Under the pieces are notes generated by a model that was given only the letters and a program-made list of their open reading frames with translations, had not been told where the DNA came from and made no database searches. Shown here one piece after another: positions 1-4,544 of a stretch of 7,859 nucleotides of DNA. The position numbers and the translations under genes were made by a program. Every line of letters starts with the position of its first letter. The stretch's first letter is position 1. This stretch comes from Chloroflexota bacterium (lineage in GTDB: Bacteria > Chloroflexota > Anaerolineae > Anaerolineales > Villigracilaceae). The stretch is taken from assembly GCA_021796155.1 (NCBI GenBank), contig JAJYOO010000094.1:1-7859 (forward strand), given 5' to 3'.

Positions 1-102
1 CCCGAAGTTGGCATCGTGCGAATCAAATGCTGGGGCAAGAAACCGGACGGTACAATTGTGGTGGAGTTCGAGCGAACAGCAATGTTTTTTAAAAAAGAAT
101 AA
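1..102 (+). CDS. C-terminal end of a probable MaoC-like enoyl-CoA hydratase (5' end outside window)
   Basis: Frame 1 is open from the first base to a TAA at 100-102, giving the last 33 residues of a protein. The tail reads GIVRIKCWGKKPDGTIVVEF and then ERTAMFFKKE. A turn of the type 'x-x-PDG-x-VV-x-FERT' followed by a short basic tail is what the last beta strands of hot-dog fold MaoC dehydratases look like. These enzymes add or remove water across the double bond of an enoyl-CoA. The catalytic Asp/His motif would lie upstream and cannot be seen, so the call rests on the tail and on the CoA-ester lyase just downstream, a common partner of MaoC proteins. The next gene begins about 14 bases after the stop, so they are probably co-transcribed. 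Another hot-dog protein, such as a thioesterase, is possible. Confidence 0.55.
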   Translation, partial: PEVGIVRIKCWGKKPDGTIVVEFERTAMFFKKE

Positions 103-116
103 ATAGAGAGGTGAGC

Positions 117-581
117 ATGGGTATTGGAGACTATATAAAAGAAACAAAGTTGATAAAGCAAAATTTTTCTTTTTTGTTTGAGCAAGGATTTTCCATTATT
201 CATGCTGAGCCAGCAAGACATTTCAATAATTGGCTTTTGGATTTGGCATCGCCATCTTTGCGAATACAATTTTCAGAAGACAGGACTGAGCTAAATGTTT
301 TGGTCGGCCCAAAATCGGCAAGAACAGGCTGGTATGAGGTTAATCTCTGGCAACTTCAACTTCTAGTATTTCATCTGACTAAGGATTTTAACTCCGCCCC
401 GCGATGGTTTCTGACTAAGAATATGGAAAAGGCTGCTAAAATTCTCCATTCAAATTTTACGCAAATTTTTGATCTCTTTCAAAATAATGATTATCCAACT
501 TTAGTTATCGAATTGAAAAAAAGCAGGAATATCCTTCGCAAGCACTGGGACCCTGAAATACCTTGGAAGGAGGATAAATAG
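117..581 (+). CDS. AT-rich hypothetical protein of 154 residues between the hydratase and lyase genes
   Basis: I do not recognise this protein. ATG at 117 is preferred over an in-frame GTG at 111 because the purine run GAGAGG (106-111) sits five bases before the ATG but touches the GTG. The product has no signal peptide or convincing membrane segment and looks like a small soluble alpha/beta protein. It has several Trp, a probable beta-rich middle (around LRIQFSEDRTELNVLVGPK), a helical stretch near residues 97-122, and a charged C-terminus ending PWKEDK. Composition is unlike the neighbours: I counted 148 G+C in bases 121-540 (35%), against roughly 60-65% in parts of the downstream genes. 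Its stop codon abuts the GTG start of the lyase gene, and its last codons supply that gene's Shine-Dalgarno, so it is translationally joined to the operon. Small immunity-like or regulatory roles are possible, but nothing here shows one. Confidence 0.7.
   Translation: MGIGDYIKETKLIKQNFSFLFEQGFSIIHAEPARHFNNWLLDLASPSLRIQFSEDRTELNVLVGPKSARTGWYEVNLWQLQLLVFHLTKDFNSAPRWFLTKNMEKAAKILHSNFTQIFDLFQNNDYPTLVIELKKSRNILRKHWDPEIPWKEDK
565..573 (+). promoter_or_regulatory. Strong ribosome binding site that fixes the GTG start of the lyase gene
   Basis: GGAAGGAGG is a near-perfect Shine-Dalgarno lying eight bases before the GTG at 582. It lies inside the last codons of the upstream orphan gene, whose TAG ends at 581, directly against the GTG. 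This supports GTG 582 as the true start and implies coupled translation of the two genes. Confidence 0.8.
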
Positions 582-1451
582 GTGAGAGCGAGACGCGCAC
601 TTTTATACATGCCCGGTGATGATTGGAAGAAAATCACCAAGTCCATCACACTGGGAGTGGACTCAATCTGCATGGACATGGAAGACGGCGTGGCCATCAA
701 TCACAAAGCCGAGGCACGCGCCACGATAGCAAAGGCTTTGCGCGAATTGGATTTTGGCAGGTCAGAAAAACTTGCAAGAATAAATTCTGTCGGTTCGGGA
801 TTTGAGAAGGATGATATTGAAGCTGTTCTACTATTTCATCCAGATGGAATTGTGATTCCAAAACTTGAAGACATAAAACAAATCCAATGGGCGAGTGAGA
901 TCATCGAAGCCGCCGAGTTGAAACATGGCTGGCCGATCAATTCGATTCGAGTGCTGGTTGGTATTGAAACTGGAAAAGGAATTTTAAATCTGAAGGAAAT
1001 CGCCTCGCATCCGCGCCTGGACGCGATCATCTTCGGCGGCGAGGACTACGCGGCATCTGTTGGCGCGACGCGCACGAAAGACGCGGTCGAGTTGCTCTAC
1101 GCGCGCGAGGCTGTCATCGCAACATGCGCCGCGTTTGAAATCCAAGCGATTGATATCGTGGCAATTGATTTCAAAGACATCGCCGCGCTCCAGGCAGAGT
1201 CCGAGTTCGGTGCACAGCTTGGCTTTTCGGGAAAACAAATCATTCATCCCACACAGGTCGAACCAGTGCAGACGGCGTTTACTCCCAACGATGAAGCTAT
1301 CGCTTATGCAAGAAGAATCGTCGAGACGTTTGAAGCCGCGCAAAAATCCGGCGCAGGCGCGTACGCGTTGGACGGAAAAATGATTGATATGCCTTTGGTC
1401 AAGAACGCGCAGAAAGTTTTGGATCGAGCAAAGGCCGCGGGAAAGATTTAG
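582..1451 (+). CDS. CitE/CLYBL-type CoA-ester lyase (HpcH/HpaI aldolase superfamily)
   Basis: A full-length 289-residue enzyme of the CitE-like family, which carries out Mg-dependent aldol cleavage or condensation of malyl-, citramalyl- or methylmalyl-type CoA esters. Family motifs appear in order: RALLYMPGDD at residues 4-13, ICMDMEDGVA followed by KAEAR, LARINSVGSGFEKDD, DGIVIPKLED, VGIETGKG with the metal-binding Glu, AIIFGGEDYAASVGA with the second metal-binding acid, and GFSGKQIIHPTQV. The C-terminal MIDMP motif resembles the lid region of CLYBL and stand-alone citramalyl-CoA lyases. Length fits those stand-alone enzymes, not a subunit annotation: no citF or citD gene is visible. A strong Shine-Dalgarno supports the GTG start. 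With a MaoC-like gene upstream, a role in itaconate, mesaconate or other C4-C5 dicarboxylate breakdown is inferred. Substrate cannot be read from sequence. The 5' half is distinctly more AT-rich than the 3' half. Confidence 0.88.
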   Translation: MRARRALLYMPGDDWKKITKSITLGVDSICMDMEDGVAINHKAEARATIAKALRELDFGRSEKLARINSVGSGFEKDDIEAVLLFHPDGIVIPKLEDIKQIQWASEIIEAAELKHGWPINSIRVLVGIETGKGILNLKEIASHPRLDAIIFGGEDYAASVGATRTKDAVELLYAREAVIATCAAFEIQAIDIVAIDFKDIAALQAESEFGAQLGFSGKQIIHPTQVEPVQTAFTPNDEAIAYARRIVETFEAAQKSGAGAYALDGKMIDMPLVKNAQKVLDRAKAAGKI

Positions 1452-1478
1452 ACTATTCGCTCCGGCGTCTTAAAAAAC

Positions 1479-1537
1479 TTAACGCAGAGTCGCAAAGAAA
1501 AAACATAAACCTTAGCGCCCTAGCGGCTTCGCGTTAA
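1479..1537. repeat. Imperfect inverted repeat, REP-like intergenic element
   Basis: The arm TTAACGCAGAGTCGCAAAG (1479-1497) matches the reverse complement of CCTAGCGGCTTCGCGTTAA (1519-1537) at 14 of 19 positions, with a 21-base spacer; the outer seven bases pair perfectly. The wording ('TTAACGCAGAG.CGCAAAG') is like a degenerate intergenic repeat that I recall from many environmental bacteria, including Chloroflexota. No T-tract follows the right arm, so it is a poor intrinsic terminator. It lies between the lyase stop and the transporter start and may help separate the two units. The family assignment is from memory and would need copies elsewhere in the genome. Confidence 0.5.
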
Positions 1538-1634
1538 AATCTTTGCCAACCCAAAACAATAAATAGGGCAGCAACTTAACCAGCTCTGGTCATTTAGAAT
1601 ATCGAGAAATCTTTCTTCCAAAGGAAAACAAATC

Positions 1635-2474
1635 TTGATTTCAATTTTGCTTGGCCTTACTGCTGCTCTCTCGTGGGGCGCGGGCGATTTCAGCGGTGGA
1701 CTGGCTTCGCGTAAAACGGGTGCATATCGCGCTGTGCTGTATGGCGAAGCTGTCGGGCTGATTCTCTTGCTACTGTTCTCGCTCACAGGCCCACAACCTT
1801 TCCCAGATTCAATTTCATGGATTTATGCAATCATCGCGGGCGCGCTGGGGACAGCGGGCATCCTTTTGCTTTACACCGCGATGGTCGAGGGCAAGATGAG
1901 CATCGCCGCGCCGGTATCCGCTTTGTTGTCCGCGGTGGTTCCAGTGATGGTCGGCATCTTCACACAAGGCACGCCGGGGATGCTCACCTTCATCGGATTT
2001 GGATTCGCATTGAGCGCGGTCTGGCTGGTCTCGCAAAGCGAAGAGGGGATCAAAGATATTTTCTCGCATCTCGCGGACTTGCGCCTGCCTCTGCTCGCGG
2101 GGCTTGGATTCGGCTCCTACTTTACCTTCATGAATCTAGCGAGCCGCGAGGTGATCTTCTGGCCGATTGTTGCTGCGCGCAGTTCGGGACTCGTGGTGAT
2201 CGCTTTGTACATTCTTTTTCGCCGCGGCGAATGGAGTCCGACGCGTGCGGCATGGCCTTTTTTGATCCTCAACGGGACGCTGGATGTCGGCGGGAATCTC
2301 TTTTACGTCCTTGCCGGACAGGCTGGCCGGCTCGACATTTCCGCGGTGCTCAGCTCGCTTTTTCCTGGCGCGACCGTTTTGCTTGCATCATTGTTTCTGA
2401 AAGAACGCATTTCACGCACACAATGGTTTGGCATCGCCGCCGCGTTGATTGCCATTGTGCTTTTTACAGTGTAG
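1635..2474 (+). CDS. EamA-family (DMT superfamily) membrane transporter
   Basis: A very hydrophobic protein of 279 residues with about ten transmembrane helices, arranged as two EamA repeats (roughly residues 2-132 and 150-279). The first helix carries AALSWGAGDFSGGLASRK, a typical start for this family. The first repeat includes YTAMVEGKMSIAAPVSALLS and the second YVLAGQAGRLDISAVLSSLF followed by LKERISRTQWFG, the usual EamA close. Members export or import small metabolites such as amino acids, purines or sugars across the inner membrane; substrate cannot be predicted. The start is TTG, supported by AAAGGAA at 1620-1626 about eight bases upstream and by the family-like N-terminus. It is separated by about 180 bases from the lyase and 151 bases from the GNAT-like gene, so it may be its own transcription unit. 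Confidence 0.87.
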   Translation: MISILLGLTAALSWGAGDFSGGLASRKTGAYRAVLYGEAVGLILLLLFSLTGPQPFPDSISWIYAIIAGALGTAGILLLYTAMVEGKMSIAAPVSALLSAVVPVMVGIFTQGTPGMLTFIGFGFALSAVWLVSQSEEGIKDIFSHLADLRLPLLAGLGFGSYFTFMNLASREVIFWPIVAARSSGLVVIALYILFRRGEWSPTRAAWPFLILNGTLDVGGNLFYVLAGQAGRLDISAVLSSLFPGATVLLASLFLKERISRTQWFGIAAALIAIVLFTV

Positions 2475-2625
2475 CGAAATCAGAATTCAGCAACATAAAC
2501 TGGAAACGTGGGTTATATAAAATAGCTGCGGCGCTCGAAATTTGGGACGCGTAAATCAAGCGAGATCGCGCGTCATCTTGAAGAACGACGTAAATCCAAC
2601 ATCGCAAAATCAGAATAGGGATTTC

Positions 2626-3744
2626 ATGATCGAAGTTCGCCCCGTCCAAACACAGCATGAACGCGATATCTTCCTGACTTTTCCGTGGCGCATCTATAAA
2701 CACGACCCGTTGTGGATTCCGCCAATTCTAGCGGACCGCAAGAAAGCCACAGACCCGGCCCGCGGTTTGTTCTTCAAGGGCGGAGGCATCGCCGATCTTT
2801 ATATCGCGTGGAAAGACGGAAAACCCGCCGGGACGATTGTCTGCGCGCGGGAAAAAGAAGAAGCAAAGGAAAACATGTTTGGCTTCTTCGAGTGCATTGA
2901 CGATTACGCGGTAGCCGAGGCGTTGTTCAAGCAGGCAGAGGCCTGGACGCGCGAACATCATCTCACTGCGATGATTGGAACATATAACTTGGACCGGGAA
3001 GAGAATCGTGGAATTCTCATCGAGGGACGCGACCGTCCAGCTCCATTACTATGCGGATACAATCCGCCTTATTATCAAAGTTTCTTCGAGCACTATGGTT
3101 TTAGACTGGAACATGATGATGGGCTGGCTTATGCCATTGATCTTGATTTGAACAATCCAAAGATACAGCGGTTATCGCGTGTGGCAGACCGCGTTCGTCA
3201 GCGGAAGAATTTCAAAGTCCGCGGCGCAAACATGGACGATGTGGAAAACGAGATTGACCGCATTTGGGATTTGCAAAACCGCGCGTTGGCTCATTTGGAA
3301 GGGTTCATGCCGTATCCACGCGAGGCAATCGAGACGATGGTCCTGCCGCTGAAGGAAATAGCCGATCCTGAGCTGGTGCTTTTCGCAGAAGCTGATGACA
3401 AAGCCGTGGGTTGGTTTCCCGCCATTCCAAACTTCAATGAAATCATCATTCATATCAATGGCCTACGTTATCCGTGGGATTATCTGCCTGCTTTATATTA
3501 TCAGCACAAAAAAGTCGAATCGATTGCGATCAAGAGTGTGGCCGTCCCACCTGAATATTGGGATACCGGAGTCGCAATTTTGCTATTCGACGAGATGGCG
3601 AAGCGCGCTGCCGCCAAAGGTTACAAATGGGCCGATCTTTCCCTGACCGGTGAAGACAACCCCGACACATTCGATCTCGCGCATCACATGGGAGCGAAAA
3701 TCTATAAGCGTTATCGGTTCTATCGGAAAGAATTAGAGCAATAG
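2626..3744 (+). CDS. YghO-like GNAT-superfamily N-acetyltransferase-like protein
   Basis: A 372-residue soluble protein resembling the YghO group of GNAT-like proteins, whose function is unknown. The N-terminal part has the group's landmarks: FPWRIYKHDPLWIPPI, then DRKKATDP and FFKGG, FGFFECIDDY, and CGYNPPYYQSFFEHYGF. The C-terminal part looks like a second GNAT fold. It has an acyl-CoA-binding region, SVAVPPEYWDTGVA (around residues 304-317), then a helix, and NPDTFDLAHHMGAKIYKRYR as the last strand-turn. The usual R/Q-x-x-G-x-G/A pyrophosphate loop is only partly kept (EYWDTGVA), so CoA binding may be altered. I chose ATG 2626 over an upstream in-frame TTG at 2542: the group's homology begins at MIEVRP, the extra 28 residues look random, and AGGGA lies just before the ATG, although the spacing is short. 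The 151-base upstream gap has an AT-rich stretch (TATAAAAT, 2516-2523) without a convincing -35 box. Confidence 0.8.
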   Translation: MIEVRPVQTQHERDIFLTFPWRIYKHDPLWIPPILADRKKATDPARGLFFKGGGIADLYIAWKDGKPAGTIVCAREKEEAKENMFGFFECIDDYAVAEALFKQAEAWTREHHLTAMIGTYNLDREENRGILIEGRDRPAPLLCGYNPPYYQSFFEHYGFRLEHDDGLAYAIDLDLNNPKIQRLSRVADRVRQRKNFKVRGANMDDVENEIDRIWDLQNRALAHLEGFMPYPREAIETMVLPLKEIADPELVLFAEADDKAVGWFPAIPNFNEIIIHINGLRYPWDYLPALYYQHKKVESIAIKSVAVPPEYWDTGVAILLFDEMAKRAAAKGYKWADLSLTGEDNPDTFDLAHHMGAKIYKRYRFYRKELEQ

Positions 3745-3775
3745 AAAATTGGAATTCGATGTTCGAGAATCGGTA

Positions 3776-3798
3776 GGGCGAAATATTTCGCCCATTTT
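3776..3798 (+). terminator. Palindromic hairpin, likely terminator of the GNAT-like gene
   Basis: GGGCGAAATATTTCGCCC (3776-3793) is a perfect 18-bp palindrome that folds into a seven-pair stem with an AUAU loop, followed by ATTTTC. It lies about 30 bases after the GNAT-like stop and before the promoter of the MarR gene. The T-run is short, so termination may be partial. Because the palindrome is symmetric it could also be a dispersed intergenic repeat. Confidence 0.6.
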
Positions 3799-3845
3799 CA
3801 ATATCTGTCATTTGGTTTTCTTACACTTCTCCAACAATTTTTGCC

Positions 3846-3874
3846 TTGACAACTCTATAACTCGCGCATAAAGT
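3846..3874 (+). promoter_or_regulatory. Predicted sigma-70-type promoter of the MarR gene
   Basis: A perfect -35 box TTGACA (3846-3851) is followed after 17 bases by TAAAGT (3869-3874), four of six matches to TATAAT. Predicted transcription start is near 3881, about 26 bases before the ATG at 3907. The -10 box overlaps the left edge of the dyad at 3872-3889, as expected for a repressed promoter. This is prediction from consensus only. Confidence 0.6.
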
Positions 3875-3905
3875 TAAGCCTGCTTAACTAACAAGAAGGC
3901 TTAAC
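3872..3905. promoter_or_regulatory. Probable MarR operator: perfect 18-bp dyad plus a third half-site
   Basis: AGTTAAGC (3872-3879), a CT centre, and GCTTAACT (3882-3889) form a perfect inverted repeat, the size and symmetry of a site for one dimer of a MarR-family winged-helix protein. A third copy, GGCTTAAC, lies at 3898-3905 between the Shine-Dalgarno and the start codon and is also an exact inverted match to GTTAAGCC at 3873-3880. The dyad overlaps the -10 box and predicted transcription start, so binding should block RNA polymerase. Autoregulation by the adjacent MarR protein is inferred from position. Confidence 0.72.
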
Positions 3906-3906
3906 C

Positions 3907-4353
3907 ATGACGAAATCCGATCCGTTCACTCTAGCCGTCCGCTCATGGGTGGACGTCTCAACGCAGCGCTCGATGCGTGGCTGGTCACACCACGCCAAGG
4001 CCACCGGGCTTTCGATGCCGCAATTCAGCATCATGATGCAACTGTATCATCGCGGCGCATGTGGAATCTCGGAGATCGGCGAACGCTTCGAGATCACGAA
4101 CGCGGCGGCCAGCCAGCACGTGGACAACCTCGTCCAGGCCGGGCTGATCGAGCGCACGGAAGATCCGCATGACCGTCGAGTAAAGCATATCCAACTTTCG
4201 GCTAAAGGCAAGTCCATGATCGAAAAGGGAATGAATGAACGCTTCCGCTGGGTGGATATGCTGGCCGAAACTCTCAGTGAAAAAGAACGCGAAAGGACCG
4301 CTGAGGCGCTCAAAGTCCTGACCGAAGCGGCGCGTAAGTTGGATCAAAAATAA
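3907..4353 (+). CDS. MarR-family transcriptional regulator
   Basis: A 148-residue protein of normal MarR length. The winged helix-turn-helix is clear: LSMPQFSIMMQLYHRGACGI (residues 35-54), SEIGERFEITNAAASQHVDN (55-74) including the recognition helix, then LVQAGLIERTEDPHDRRVKH with the wing and its conserved Asp-Arg pair (D89, R90). N- and C-terminal helices (about residues 6-33 and 104-146) would form the dimer interface and ligand pocket. MarR proteins usually repress their own promoter and a nearby efflux or stress gene until a small aromatic or lipophilic ligand, or oxidation, releases them from DNA. The ATG is supported by AGAAGG (3894-3899) seven bases upstream. The likely operator is directly in front, and two exporter genes follow in the same direction, so control of drug-type efflux is the natural inference. 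Cys52 is the only cysteine, so two-Cys redox sensing within one chain is unlikely. Confidence 0.92.
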   Translation: MTKSDPFTLAVRSWVDVSTQRSMRGWSHHAKATGLSMPQFSIMMQLYHRGACGISEIGERFEITNAAASQHVDNLVQAGLIERTEDPHDRRVKHIQLSAKGKSMIEKGMNERFRWVDMLAETLSEKERERTAEALKVLTEAARKLDQK

Positions 4354-4354
4354 A

Positions 4355-4457
4355 CGTTATTGCGAGGTCGTGAAGCAGTTTCCAATCATCAGGGAGATTG
4401 CTCGCCGCATCCTTCGACTTTGCTACGCTTCGCTCGGGACGCGGCCCGCAGCGACAT
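4355..4457. repeat. Structured intergenic repeat between the MarR and exporter genes
   Basis: This stretch resembles the widespread 'ATTGCGAGG...GAAGCAATCTCC...GGAGATTGCTTCG...' class of bacterial intergenic repeat, here in degenerate form. Two hairpins can be drawn. AGCAGTTTCC (4374-4383) pairs with GGAGATTGCT (4393-4402), giving ten pairs including two G-U in RNA and a nine-base loop. CGCTCGGG (4431-4438) pairs with CCCGCAGCG (4445-4453), with one bulge and a six-base loop. The segment between them (TTCGACTTTGCTACGCTTCG) looks like a second repeat type nested inside. No T-tract follows, so it is probably not a full terminator. The rest of the gap, 4458-4544, holds only weak promoter-like sequence (TATAAA at 4494-4499 without a good -35) and the ribosome site of the next gene. 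Confidence 0.6.
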
Positions 4458-4544
4458 CCCAAATGAATTCACATCCAATTCACAACCATCTTTTATAAAT
4501 TGTCAGGCACGCGTTTCATAAATTTAGAAATAGAAAGGACATCC

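Noticed and set aside
984..1343. Reverse-strand open frame of 119 codons opposite the lyase gene
   Set aside because: It lies wholly within a gene with complete family motifs, its product shows no recognisable domain, and long antisense frames are expected in the GC-rich half of that gene.
1595..1600. TAGAAT as a -10 box for the EamA transporter gene
   Set aside because: It matches five of six consensus bases, but no acceptable -35 box lies 16-18 bases upstream, so a promoter cannot be supported.
1817..2554. Forward frame of 245 codons overlapping the EamA transporter gene
   Set aside because: It is rich in Arg, His and Cys in a random-looking pattern and is a frame-shifted shadow of the transporter, whose own frame gives ten clean helices.
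2542..2625. TTG-initiated 28-residue N-terminal extension of the GNAT-like protein
   Set aside because: The extension is low in homology signal and lacks a ribosome site, and the family's N-terminus begins at the ATG at 2626.
3985..4347. Reverse-strand open frame of 120 codons opposite the MarR gene
   Set aside because: The forward frame is an unmistakable MarR protein with promoter and ribosome site; the reverse frame has neither and looks random.
4355..4457. CRISPR-like or mobile element interpretation of the intergenic repeat
   Set aside because: There is no regular repeat-spacer unit, no transposase and no target-site duplication that I can see; a degenerate intergenic repeat explains it better.
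4500..4544. TTG-initiated 15-residue extension of the first exporter subunit
   Set aside because: The Shine-Dalgarno-like GAAAGGA at 4533-4539 lies inside this stretch and serves the ATG at 4545.
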